This document shows, one piece after another, positions 1-9,268 of a stretch of 38,499 nt of DNA. Both the position numbers and the translations under genes were made by a program. Under the pieces are notes generated by a model. That model ran no database searches, was not told where the DNA came from, and saw nothing but the letters and a program-made list of their open reading frames with translations. The first letter of the stretch is position 1. Every line of letters begins with the position of its first letter. The DNA is from an uncultured Bacilli bacterium (GTDB lineage: Bacteria > Bacillota_I > Bacilli_A > RF39 > UBA660), in contig CANPXJ010000004.1 of the NCBI GenBank assembly GCA_947585915.1, positions 1 through 38,499 on the forward strand. Direction: 5' to 3'.

Positions 1-1
1 A

Positions 2-937
2 AAAGAAAATAAAGTAATAGAAGAAGAACCAGACTTTAGTGTAGGCTTTCCCAATGCAAATACAAGTGAAGAAGAAAGTGGTCTATATAAAACCGAAGAT
101 GATGAAGGAACAAGTTATTACTTTAGGGGAGCAGTAGAAAACAACTATATTAAGTTTGGAAAGGGAAAGACTATTAATAATCAAGAAGAAGATGATTTAA
201 TATGGAGAATAGTACGAATAAATGGTGATGGCACAATAAGATTAATGTTAAATAGTTTAGTAACAACAAGCCAAGTATTTAATACAAAGCCTTCAGGTTA
301 CCAGTATGCTGGGTATACACGAGAAAACAATTCACCATGTACAAACACATCGCCTTGTATAAGTACATATATAGGAAGTGAAATATTTGAGAATTCTAAT
401 GGAGGAACAAATAGTGATATTAAAACTTATTTAGAAAAATGGTATAGTGAAAATTTAAAAGAAGAGGACCAATATATTTCTTATTCTTCTTTTTGTAATG
501 ATACATCATATGGAAATGGAAAAGAAGATTCAACAAGTGATATTTTGAATTACGGAGCAAATGATAGAATATATGCTGCTTTACCAAAACCAAGCCTAAA
601 ATGTCCAGACCCATATAAACAGGGCAATAGCATATTAAGAGATTATGGAGGAGTGTATAAACTAAAAATAGGATTAATAAGTGCAGACGAATTAAATTTG
701 GGAGGGTATTCATTTGTGTCTCGATATGAAGCAGCAAAAAACTATTTGAAACGTACCTCATGGTATTGGTCAATGTCACCTAATGATGCCTCTGCATTAA
801 TTGCCGGTATAATGAATGCTTATACTTATCATATCAATGTCGATAATAAAGGTGGTGTCGTACCAGTCATCAATTTAAAAGCAGATGTTCAAGTAACAGG
901 AGATGGGAGTGAACAAAGTCCTTTTATAGTTAATTAA
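2..937 (+). CDS. Surface/secreted protein, C-terminal part (5' end outside window); DUF6273-like repetitive-family protein
   Basis: The frame is open from base 2 through the listed 245..937 ORF, reading ENKVIEEEPDFSVGFPNANTSEEESGLYKTEDDEGTSYYFRGAVENNYIKFGKGK..WRIVRINGDGTIRL. The YYFRG..NNYIKF..WRI(V/I)RINGDG pattern is typical of low-GC Firmicutes surface proteins. Confidence 0.6.
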   Translation, partial: KENKVIEEEPDFSVGFPNANTSEEESGLYKTEDDEGTSYYFRGAVENNYIKFGKGKTINNQEEDDLIWRIVRINGDGTIRLMLNSLVTTSQVFNTKPSGYQYAGYTRENNSPCTNTSPCISTYIGSEIFENSNGGTNSDIKTYLEKWYSENLKEEDQYISYSSFCNDTSYGNGKEDSTSDILNYGANDRIYAALPKPSLKCPDPYKQGNSILRDYGGVYKLKIGLISADELNLGGYSFVSRYEAAKNYLKRTSWYWSMSPNDASALIAGIMNAYTYHINVDNKGGVVPVINLKADVQVTGDGSEQSPFIVN

Positions 938-1373
938 TAAAGAAAATAGTAGTATACAAAATAGTTGCAAAAATAACCCATAACATATAAGGAATTAGTA
1001 AATAAAATGATACTTTATTTACTTTTTTAGTTTCAATTAAAAGATAAATAGTACTGAAAAAAAGAAGAACAATATTATATAGAGTAAATGTTAAATTATT
1101 TAGATAAAAGAAAAATAAAGAAAAAGTTTGATTTAAAATAAAATTAAGTAAATAAGCAAATAAATAATTTTTATTAATATCATCTTTTCTAAAAATTAAA
1201 TAAAAAGATAGGGCGATTAAAATGTATAAAACTGGCCATACTATAGCAAAGACAATTCCGGGAGGATTAAAAAAAGGTAAATTTAAGGTTTTAAAAAATT
1301 CGGGATTAAAGGGAAATAATATTCCAGAGATAAACCAAGGTAATAAGATAATAAAATAACTTAATATTTTCAT
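930..1373 (-). CDS. TspO/MBR-like integral membrane protein
   Basis: Five-TM hydrophobic profile with PWFISGILFPFNPEFFKTLNLPFFNPPGIVFAIVWPVLYILIALSFYLIF, resembling TspO/MBR. Confidence 0.7.
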   Translation of the reverse strand: MKILSYFIILLPWFISGILFPFNPEFFKTLNLPFFNPPGIVFAIVWPVLYILIALSFYLIFRKDDINKNYLFAYLLNFILNQTFSLFFFYLNNLTFTLYNIVLLFFSTIYLLIETKKVNKVSFYLLIPYMLWVIFATILYTTIFFIN

Positions 1374-1442
1374 ATTTTGATGTTCCTTTCTTTACTAATC
1401 TTATGAAATATATTAAAATAATATGAAGAAAGAGGTTTTTTC

Positions 1443-2597
1443 ATGGAAAGACTTTACGTAAGTAAAAAAGACGAAATAATAATGAAAATAATGCATTATT
1501 TTGTAACTAAAGAAAATTATACCCCTGTGATAGTAAATGGAGTAAAAGATGAAATATGGTTAGAAAATAGTGAAGCTTATTATAAAATAATTAGAATAAA
1601 TGCTAATTATATCCATAATATTGAACAATATAATTTTGATATGTTTAAAGCTAAAAAAATAGTAAAACAAATAAAGAAGAAAACTCTATCTTTTAAGATT
1701 CATGCTTTAAATATCTTATTAGATTTAAATGAAGAAGTAAAAGTCAGAGAAGATAAAACTTTACATAGTTTAGTGATTAAAAATGTTAAAGATATAAAAT
1801 CACCTAAAGGTTTAGCAGCAATTTTTCCTAATATTAAAAATGATCCATTAAATGATAATAATGGACTTGATTTACTTATTAATGTTACTAAAGATATTAA
1901 TGAAACTACAGCTAAGAAAAATCATGACTTTGAAGATATATTTAAACAAAAGAAAATTATTGTTACATACATTTTAATGGGGATTAATATTGCTATGTTT
2001 ATTCTTACTTATCTTTTGTATTTTTTATCAAAAGGAACTATTAACTTAGAACAATTATTAGCCGTTGACTCTTCCTTAATAAAAAGTGGTGAATATTATC
2101 GTTTAATAACGGGAACTTTTTTACACGCTGGACCATTAATTATGCCATTTCATTTACTATTTAATATGTATGCTTTATATGTTATTGGTTCTCAAGTCGA
2201 AAATTTTATTGGTAAATGGAAATTTTTAATTGTTTATTTTGCTAGCGCTTTAATGGGTAGTTTACTATCTTCAGTTATATTAGGTGGTATTTCTATTGGA
2301 GCAAGTGGGGCAATATTTGGTTTAATTGGATCTTTAGCCTATTTTGGTTATCATTATCGTGTCTATTTTGGGCAAGTATTAAAAACGCAAATAATTCCTT
2401 TAATTGTAATTAACTTAGCTTTAGGTTTTTTACTTACCGGTATAGATAATGTTGCTCATATAGGGGGACTCATCGGGGGAATACTTGCGACAATGGCTGT
2501 CGGTTTAAAACATAAGGATCAAAAAGCAGAACAAATAAATGGAACGATTGTTTACATCCTTTTAGTTGTATTTTTGTTTTTCATGCTTTTAAAGTAG
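1443..2597 (+). CDS. Rhomboid family intramembrane serine protease with N-terminal cytoplasmic domain (YqgP-like)
   Basis: GASGAIFGLIGSLAYFG serine motif, HLLFNMYALYVIG, and C-terminal DNVAHIGGLIGG histidine motif. Confidence 0.85.
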   Translation: MERLYVSKKDEIIMKIMHYFVTKENYTPVIVNGVKDEIWLENSEAYYKIIRINANYIHNIEQYNFDMFKAKKIVKQIKKKTLSFKIHALNILLDLNEEVKVREDKTLHSLVIKNVKDIKSPKGLAAIFPNIKNDPLNDNNGLDLLINVTKDINETTAKKNHDFEDIFKQKKIIVTYILMGINIAMFILTYLLYFLSKGTINLEQLLAVDSSLIKSGEYYRLITGTFLHAGPLIMPFHLLFNMYALYVIGSQVENFIGKWKFLIVYFASALMGSLLSSVILGGISIGASGAIFGLIGSLAYFGYHYRVYFGQVLKTQIIPLIVINLALGFLLTGIDNVAHIGGLIGGILATMAVGLKHKDQKAEQINGTIVYILLVVFLFFMLLK

Positions 2598-2600
2598 ATT

Positions 2601-3971
2601 ATGAAAAAATCAGTAAAGATATTAATTTTAGCTCTAATTTTTGTCTCACTTTTGGCATTTTGTTATACTTTTCCTTATAGTGGAGATGATTGGGCTTTTG
2701 CTACAACTTATGGAAATATACAATTAAAGGAATTTTTTAAAAATTTAAACGGTAGATATTTAGGTAATATTTTAGCCATTATTATCAGTCGTAATAATAT
2801 TATTAAAACTATTTATATGAGTGTTGTAATATTTTTAATTATATATTTTTCAACCAAACTAATAAAAAAAGATAATACAATTTTAATGATTATATTCTAT
2901 ATTTTATTTTTAACAATGAATAATTACATATTTGCTCAAAGTATTATATGGAGTAGTGGATTTTGTAATTATGCCACAGCTTCTTTATTTATGATATTGA
3001 TTTTATATTTTTGTTTAAATAAAATTAATTTTAAATATTCTGTGGTTATCTATTTTCTTCTTTCTTTTCTTGGCTCTTTATTAGTAGAAAACATGACTTT
3101 AGCTTTATTTGGTTTTGCTCTTATTATAAATATCGGAAATTATTTTAAAACAAAAAAGATTAATTATAATTATTTGGCGTTATTGTTAGGAAGTATCTTA
3201 GGTTTATTAATAATGTTTTTAAATCCTAGTTATCTAAAGATTTTTAATAAAGCTGATAATTATCGTAGTTTAGAACAAACAAATTTAGAAAAAATGATGT
3301 TTCCTTATTTATTTTTTAATCCATTTTTAAATCTATTAAAAATTATTACTATTTTATTCGTTGTTTTTAAAAACCCTTCCGTTCGCAATATTATTATTGG
3401 TAGTGCTTTTAATATATTTATTATTATCTTAATGTTTTATGAAAAATTACCTAATATTTTAATCTTTGTTGTTTTATATAGTATAGTAGGAAGCTTATTT
3501 TTAATTGTTAATCGTAAAATTATAAATAGGAATTTAAAAATAATTTTTACTCTCATTATTTTAATAATTATTCCATTATTTTTTGTAAATCCAATCGGGC
3601 CTAGAAATTTCTTGCCAATATATCTTTTAGAACTTATATTTTATTTATCATTAATATCAGACTATTTAATAAAATTTAAATTCAATTATTTAATTATTTT
3701 TATAGCTATTATTGTTTATGGTTTTACATATTATATTTATAATGTAGATTTTAAGGCAACAGAAGTAGTTCGTAATCAGTTAATAACTAAGATAAATGAA
3801 GGACAAAAAGAAATAAATGTTAATTTAGAAGTTTTTGAAAAAAATAAAGTTCATTATCCGCTCCCATATTTAAAAGGAGATAAAGTAGCCTTCAGTGAAT
3901 TTTATCATACTAAAAAAGGATGGACAATTAATTATAATAATGATAATAAAAGTCTAAATTTGGAAAAATAA
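2601..3971 (+). CDS. Polytopic membrane protein, DUF6056-like
   Basis: N-terminal YSGDDWAFATTYGN..NGRYLGN motif and many TM segments. Confidence 0.5.
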   Translation: MKKSVKILILALIFVSLLAFCYTFPYSGDDWAFATTYGNIQLKEFFKNLNGRYLGNILAIIISRNNIIKTIYMSVVIFLIIYFSTKLIKKDNTILMIIFYILFLTMNNYIFAQSIIWSSGFCNYATASLFMILILYFCLNKINFKYSVVIYFLLSFLGSLLVENMTLALFGFALIINIGNYFKTKKINYNYLALLLGSILGLLIMFLNPSYLKIFNKADNYRSLEQTNLEKMMFPYLFFNPFLNLLKIITILFVVFKNPSVRNIIIGSAFNIFIIILMFYEKLPNILIFVVLYSIVGSLFLIVNRKIINRNLKIIFTLIILIIIPLFFVNPIGPRNFLPIYLLELIFYLSLISDYLIKFKFNYLIIFIAIIVYGFTYYIYNVDFKATEVVRNQLITKINEGQKEINVNLEVFEKNKVHYPLPYLKGDKVAFSEFYHTKKGWTINYNNDNKSLNLEK

Positions 3972-4004
3972 AAAGGATATCTTTAACGGATATCTCTTTT
4001 TATA
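3969..4004. terminator. Bidirectional intrinsic terminator between convergent genes
   Basis: aaaaaggatatctttaacggatatctcttttt hairpin between the stop codons of two convergent ORFs. Confidence 0.6.
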
Positions 4005-4620
4005 TCTGACGATATAAGCCAATGGCTACACCTAAGATTGTGGCGTTATCTAAAATGATTGGAGCCATTGTATCATTTTCAGGTTGTAAACGAATGTGGT
4101 CTTTTTCTTTATAAAATCTCTTTAAAGTAACTTCATTTTCACTAGTCATAGCAACAACTATTTGACCATTTCGAGCCACTTTTTGACGTTTTACAATTAC
4201 GATGTCACCGTCGAGTATACCAGCATTAATCATACTTTCACCACTGACTTTTAAAGTGAAAATTTCTTCCTTTTGCGGAACTAAAGAAGCTGGAATATCA
4301 AAAAAGTTGTTGGGCATTTCAATAGCTTCAATTGGTGAACCGGCAGTTACTTTTCCTAATAAAGGAACTTTAATAACATCTTCGTTATGTTCTTCAAACT
4401 CATTTTCAACTAACACTTCAATTGTTCTAAATTTGGAATTAGTTTTACGAATGCATCCTGCTTCTTCTAAGTGTTTTAGGTGAACATGAACTGTGGCTGG
4501 TGATGATAAATTTAAACCGGCGCATATTTCTCTAATAGATGGGGGAAAGCCATGTTCTACTGTATACTTCTTTATAAATTGTAAAACTTCATGTTGTTTT
4601 TTTGTTATTTTTTTATTCAT
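4000..4620 (-). CDS. lexA: LexA repressor
   Basis: N-terminal wHTH ITKKQHEVLQFIKKYTVEHGFPPSIREICAGLNLSSPATVHVHLKHLEEAGCIRK, plus S24 peptidase GESMINAGILDGDIVIV. Confidence 0.95.
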   Translation of the reverse strand: MNKKITKKQHEVLQFIKKYTVEHGFPPSIREICAGLNLSSPATVHVHLKHLEEAGCIRKTNSKFRTIEVLVENEFEEHNEDVIKVPLLGKVTAGSPIEAIEMPNNFFDIPASLVPQKEEIFTLKVSGESMINAGILDGDIVIVKRQKVARNGQIVVAMTSENEVTLKRFYKEKDHIRLQPENDTMAPIILDNATILGVAIGLYRQI

Positions 4621-4663
4621 ATTTTACCTCCATTTTCATCTTAACACAAAAAATGTAAAAAGT

Positions 4664-4677
4664 CAAACAATTGTTCT
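4664..4677. promoter_or_regulatory. LexA/SOS box-like palindrome
   Basis: CAAACAATTGTTCT (reverse complement AGAACAATTGTTTG) against Gram-positive consensus CGAACNNNNGTTCG. A second weaker half-conserved site AATACATTTGTTCG lies at 4692..4705. Both are in the lexA divergent intergenic region. Confidence 0.6.
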
Positions 4678-4737
4678 AAATGTTCTAGACAAATACATTT
4701 GTTCGTGATATCCTAAATTTAGAAAGAAGGGATAAAA

Positions 4738-4881
4738 ATGAAAAAGATTAAAGAGTATAGGGGAGTAATTTTATTTTATCTTCTGATAATCACATGTATT
4801 TATTTAATAAGCAACCATAACATAATTGCTAATAATAATTATCATAATATGGATATTTCTAAAGTAGGAATTAAAAAATAA
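4738..4881 (+). CDS. Small single-TM protein divergent from lexA (YneA/SosA-position candidate)
   Basis: 47 codons, MKKIKEYRGVILFYLLIITCIYLISNHNIIANNNYHNMDISKVGIKK; RBS-like agaaaGAAGGGataaaaATG. Below the ORF track length cut-off. Confidence 0.65.
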   Translation: MKKIKEYRGVILFYLLIITCIYLISNHNIIANNNYHNMDISKVGIKK

Positions 4882-4941
4882 AATTACTACAAAATTCTAC
4901 AATTTTATTAAAATAATTTTGTTACTATTTAGTTGGTGATG

Positions 4942-5355
4942 ATAATGCGAACTTTTTATCTTTTTAGAATTAATAAAGAATTTGCAACTTTAATGAAAAA
5001 ATGTCCTTATAATTTATTTAAAAGTATGGAAGAAATATATCATACTGATAAAAAAAATGTTTCAATAGCATATAATATTTATGAACAACTGGTTCTACCT
5101 TTAAATAAATTAAAGATTAATGTTAATTTATTTGAAAAGTATAAAGAAGATGAGCATTATATGAAATTTCAAAATACGCACATGATTAACAATTTTTATA
5201 GTGATGAACAATCAAAGCTTATTATCAATAAATCTTATATGTTACTTAAAAGCACAAAATCATCTCCAACTTTTCTAAAAACTTTAAAAGAGTATGAAAA
5301 TATTTTTGTTTGTGATTTTGAAAATAAAGACTATTTTTGGTTAGGAACTATTTAA
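4942..5355 (+). CDS. sirA: Sporulation inhibitor of replication SirA (YneE) family
   Basis: N-term MRTFYLFRINKEFA and C-term FLKTLKEYENIFVCDFENKDYFWLGTI resemble B. subtilis SirA. lexA..sirA-yneF order matches the B. subtilis lexA/yneA..yneE-yneF region. Start placed at 4942 or 4951 after ggtgatgat. Confidence 0.75.
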   Translation: MMRTFYLFRINKEFATLMKKCPYNLFKSMEEIYHTDKKNVSIAYNIYEQLVLPLNKLKINVNLFEKYKEDEHYMKFQNTHMINNFYSDEQSKLIINKSYMLLKSTKSSPTFLKTLKEYENIFVCDFENKDYFWLGTI

Positions 5356-5410
5356 ACATCTTGTCATAAAGAATTTTATTTAGTAAAATAAATGAAGAAG
5401 GAGTGATAAT

Positions 5411-5620
5411 ATGTTTGGCGATATATTATTAGTATTAATAGGATTAATAGTAGGAGCAGTTATTGGTTTTTTGATTTCTAAAAAAGTAACTCAAAAATAT
5501 TTGAAAGAAAATCCTCCAATTAATGAAAAAATGATTGAAGCTTTAATGAGTGGAATGGGAAGAAAGCCTTCTCAAAAGCAAGTTAGACAGACAATGAATC
5601 AAATGAAACGTTATATGTAA
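5411..5620 (+). CDS. yneF: YneF family (UPF0154) membrane protein
   Basis: MFGDILLVLIGLIVGAVIGFLISKKVTQKYLKENPPINEKMIEALMSGMGRKPSQKQVRQTMNQMKR. Confidence 0.9.
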   Translation: MFGDILLVLIGLIVGAVIGFLISKKVTQKYLKENPPINEKMIEALMSGMGRKPSQKQVRQTMNQMKRYM

Positions 5621-5728
5621 TGAATACTGATTATGATATCGGTATTTTATTTTTTGCACAATTTGACTTGATTTGTAAAATTTATTATGTTATTCTAGTA
5701 GAGTAAAAGAATAGAAGGTGGTGGATGT

Positions 5729-7267
5729 ATGAATGAATTTATTAGCAAAATATACAATAGTCCATATTTTGTTATAGGCTTATTCATCTTAATCGGAATA
5801 CTTGCTATTATCTTTGTATTATTAGTATTTTCAGGCAAAGGTAAAAAAGCAAAAAAGGAAAAAAATAAAGGAAATAATAATTTAGAGGAAAATTTATCAA
5901 CTATAAATAATGCTTCGGTCGAAAGCTCAAGTGCTACTCAAGATAGTACTCAAGTTGGCGCGCAAGCATCGGTGGTGCAAGAGCCAGTAATAAGTAATCA
6001 AAATAGTAATGAGGTAAATAATATGAATAATATGAATATTAATAATCAACCTATAAATGATAATGGATTTAATGTCGAAAATAATGTTGTAAATCCAAAT
6101 CCAGCGAATTTTGCTGAAACGTCAAATAATGAAGGGACAGCTCCTTTAGTAGATACACCTATAAATCAAAATGCAGCTGCTGATACATTTAATGCTAATA
6201 TTTTTTCAAGCGTACCTGAAGATATAGCACCAATTGTTAATTCTACACCAGTAGCTGACACGCCAGTAGATAATATAGAAGTTGGTGAAAATATAAATGA
6301 GCCTATACAAGAAAATAATCCTACTAATTTATTTGAACCAGCTCCAGATTTATCTCAAGTATCTATTGATGTACCAGTTGACAATCAAAATTTAAATAGT
6401 ATAACAAGTGTTGGAGGTACTATACCAAATAATGACATTCAAGCTCCATCAGTTGATACTCCGGTTACACCAGGTGGAGATGTACCAACTTTTGATAATC
6501 CGATTAATAGTGTAAATCCAATAGCTGATAATATAAATGTTGCACCAACTATAGATAGTCAAACTAGTGATATAAATCCAACTCCAATAGAGCAATCTCC
6601 AATTGAACCTGCACCAGTAGAAACAACGTCAACTCCTGAAATAAAAGTGGAAGATACTCCATTAGGAGATTATCAAAAAGAAAGAATACCTCAACAAAAT
6701 CAATTTAGTTCAGTATTTTTAAATACCGAACCAACTCAATCATCGCAACCAACAATTGAAACTCCAGAAAATAATATTAGTAATTCAGTTGATAATGGTA
6801 ATGTTGGTTTTAATCCAACTCCAGCAGTTGATACACCAGATATTAGTGCTGATTCTGTTCAACCTGAAATAAACCCAGCGCCAGCAGAACCAACGTCAGC
6901 TCCTGAAATTACTCAAGAAAGTGCTATAAGTGTTGATTTACCAAGCGCTAATAATCCAGTAAGTAGTGAACCAATCACTCCAACGCCTGAACCACAGACA
7001 CCTAATATTGAAACTGTTCCACCCCTTGAGCCAATTCAAAATATGAATTTTAATGATTTTGATTTAGAAAAAACCCAAACAAATATGGGTCCAATTACTA
7101 ATCAAACTCAAAATATAAAAAATCCATTTGAAATGCCTACATTAGCAAATGAAAATGCATCAGTATCATCAGGGATTAATAGTACACCAGTTGATGATAA
7201 TAGTACAGAGGCTTCTAATGAAGGTGGATTTCCAAATTTCAACAATGAAACATTCAATATAAAATAG
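5729..7267 (+). CDS. Membrane-anchored low-complexity Asn/Pro/Thr-rich protein
   Basis: N-terminal TM (YFVIGLFILIGILAIIFVLLVF) and basic patch, then ~440 aa of N/P/T/S/E-rich disordered sequence with PxPxE/DTP-type repeats. Confidence 0.6.
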   Translation: MNEFISKIYNSPYFVIGLFILIGILAIIFVLLVFSGKGKKAKKEKNKGNNNLEENLSTINNASVESSSATQDSTQVGAQASVVQEPVISNQNSNEVNNMNNMNINNQPINDNGFNVENNVVNPNPANFAETSNNEGTAPLVDTPINQNAAADTFNANIFSSVPEDIAPIVNSTPVADTPVDNIEVGENINEPIQENNPTNLFEPAPDLSQVSIDVPVDNQNLNSITSVGGTIPNNDIQAPSVDTPVTPGGDVPTFDNPINSVNPIADNINVAPTIDSQTSDINPTPIEQSPIEPAPVETTSTPEIKVEDTPLGDYQKERIPQQNQFSSVFLNTEPTQSSQPTIETPENNISNSVDNGNVGFNPTPAVDTPDISADSVQPEINPAPAEPTSAPEITQESAISVDLPSANNPVSSEPITPTPEPQTPNIETVPPLEPIQNMNFNDFDLEKTQTNMGPITNQTQNIKNPFEMPTLANENASVSSGINSTPVDDNSTEASNEGGFPNFNNETFNIK

Positions 7268-7280
7268 TAAAGTATAATGT

Positions 7281-7308
7281 AAAGATTCCTTTAAAGAATC
7301 TTTTTTTC
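7281..7308 (+). terminator. Intrinsic terminator
   Basis: aaagattcctttaaagaatctttttttc. Confidence 0.75.
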
Positions 7309-7309
7309 A

Positions 7310-7318
7310 TGGTATAAT
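7310..7318 (+). promoter_or_regulatory. Extended -10 promoter upstream of parE
   Basis: aTGgTATAATcg about 20 nt upstream of the parE ATG, directly after the terminator. Confidence 0.5.
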
Positions 7319-7338
7319 CGTTATGGTGAAATAAAGAT

Positions 7339-9243
7339 ATGGCAAAATATGATGAGAGTTCAATAAAAATTTTAGAAGGTTTAGAAGCAGTTCGAAAAAG
7401 ACCGGGTATGTACATTGGTTCTACTGATAAAAGAGGTCTTCATCATTTAGTATGGGAAATTGTTGATAATGCTATTGATGAAGTTATAAATGGTTATGGT
7501 AATTATATTAAAATAATTTTACACAAAAATGATACAATAACAATCTGCGATACAGGACGTGGCGTACCTATTGGTATGCACGAAAGTGGTAAAAGTACAC
7601 CAGAAGTTATTTATACCGTTTTACATGCTGGAGGAAAGTTTAGTGAAGCTGGTTATAAAGTAAGTGGAGGACTGCATGGTGTTGGAGCTTCAGTTGTTAA
7701 TGCTTTATCAAAAAGTATGGATGTCACTATTTATCGGGATGGACTAATTTCTAATATTCGTTTTAAAGATGGGGGAAAAGTTGATAGCCCTTTAAAAACA
7801 ATTGGTCAAACCAAAAAAACAGGAACAATGGTAACTTTTACGCCGGATTTAAATATTTTTAAAAATTGTCATTTTTCTTTTACAACGATTTGTGAAAGAA
7901 TGCAAGAAAGTGCCTTTTTATTAAGCGGCCTTACAATTGAGGTCATTGATGAGGAAGATAACCACAATGCTAAATTTTATTATGAAAATGGTTTAATTAG
8001 TTTTGTTGAATATATAAATGAAAGCAAGAAAGCTTTACACAAAGTTATTAATTTTAAAGGTAAAAAGAGTGACATAGAAGTTGAAATAGCCATGCAATAT
8101 ACGGATGCGTATAATGAAAATATTATGTCTTTTGTTAATAATGTTAAAACTTCCGATGGGGGTACTCATGAAGTAGGCTTTAAAACGGGGATTACGAAAG
8201 TATTTAATGATTATGCCAAAAATAATAATTTAATCAAAGCTAAAGATGGTAATTTTGATGGGTCTGATGTTCGTGAAGGACTAAGCGCTGTTATTAATTT
8301 AAAAGTTCCAGAAGATAAATTGCAGTTTGAAGGTCAAACAAAAGGTAAATTAGGGACACCTGAGGCTAGGAGTGTTGTCGAAAGTGTCGTTTATGATAAT
8401 TTAAAATTTTTCTTAGAAGAAAATAAAGATGTCGCCCTAGCTATTATTGATAAAGCTTCTAAAAGTAAAATTGCTAGGGAAGCAGCCAGAAAAGCTCGAG
8501 AAGAAGCACGGAATGGTAAAGGTAAGAATAAATTAGAAAAAAATTTATCAGGAAAACTTACTCCTGCGCAGAGTAAAAATCCCGCTATTAATGAGTTGTT
8601 TTTAGTCGAAGGAGATTCAGCTGGTGGTTCAGCGAAACAAGCCCGCGACAAAAAATTTCAAGCAGTATTGCCTTTAAAAGGAAAAATTATCAATACTGAA
8701 AAAGCAAGTATTGAAGATATTTTAAAAAACGAAGAAATAAATACCATGATTCATACTATTGGTGCTGGGTATGGTAATAATTTTGATGCTGATGAATCAA
8801 ATTATGATAAAGTAATTATCATGTGTGATGCTGATGTTGATGGTTTCCACATTCAAACTCTTTTACTAACTTTTTTCTTCCGTTTCATGCGTGGGTTAAT
8901 TGAAAAAGGGAAATTATATATTGCAAATCCACCTTTGTTTAATGTTGTTACTAAAGATAAAAAATATAATTATTTTTGGAGTGAAGATGAAGTTAAGGAA
9001 TTTATTCAAAATAAAAGCGGTTATCGAATAAGTAGATTTAAAGGTTTAGGAGAAATGAATGCTGAACAATTAGAAAATACGACGATGAATCCTGAAAAGA
9101 GAAGCTTAATTAGAGTAAGTATTACCGATGCTGCTTTAGCTGAAAAAAGAGTCAAAGTTTTAATGGGCGAACAGGTAGAGCCACGTAAAGAATGGATTAA
9201 TGAAAATGTTGTATTTACCATGGAAGATGATTTAATAATTTAA
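7339..9243 (+). CDS. parE: DNA topoisomerase IV subunit B
   Basis: GLEAVRKRPGMYIGSTDKRGLHHLVWEIVDNAIDE, GGKFSEAGYKVSGGLHGVGASVVNALS, LQFEGQTKGKLGTPEAR (ParE-like rather than GyrB), FLVEGDSAGGSAKQARDKKFQAVLPLKGKI. Confidence 0.92.
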   Translation: MAKYDESSIKILEGLEAVRKRPGMYIGSTDKRGLHHLVWEIVDNAIDEVINGYGNYIKIILHKNDTITICDTGRGVPIGMHESGKSTPEVIYTVLHAGGKFSEAGYKVSGGLHGVGASVVNALSKSMDVTIYRDGLISNIRFKDGGKVDSPLKTIGQTKKTGTMVTFTPDLNIFKNCHFSFTTICERMQESAFLLSGLTIEVIDEEDNHNAKFYYENGLISFVEYINESKKALHKVINFKGKKSDIEVEIAMQYTDAYNENIMSFVNNVKTSDGGTHEVGFKTGITKVFNDYAKNNNLIKAKDGNFDGSDVREGLSAVINLKVPEDKLQFEGQTKGKLGTPEARSVVESVVYDNLKFFLEENKDVALAIIDKASKSKIAREAARKAREEARNGKGKNKLEKNLSGKLTPAQSKNPAINELFLVEGDSAGGSAKQARDKKFQAVLPLKGKIINTEKASIEDILKNEEINTMIHTIGAGYGNNFDADESNYDKVIIMCDADVDGFHIQTLLLTFFFRFMRGLIEKGKLYIANPPLFNVVTKDKKYNYFWSEDEVKEFIQNKSGYRISRFKGLGEMNAEQLENTTMNPEKRSLIRVSITDAALAEKRVKVLMGEQVEPRKEWINENVVFTMEDDLII

Positions 9244-9268
9244 TTATTTTTAAAGGAGAACTGATTAT

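Noticed and set aside
420-779. 119-aa minus-strand ORF
   Set aside because: Antisense shadow of the surface-protein CDS; no RBS and low-complexity His/Leu/Tyr composition.
4202-4708. Plus-strand ORFs antisense to lexA and across its promoter
   Set aside because: Antisense to a clearly identified lexA; no family resemblance.
5729-7267. Repetitive coding region considered as a CRISPR or tandem-repeat locus
   Set aside because: Repeats are codon-level low complexity (P/T/N-rich) with no regular spacer/repeat period.
8391-8651. Minus-strand ORF inside parE
   Set aside because: Antisense shadow; same for 9021..9221.
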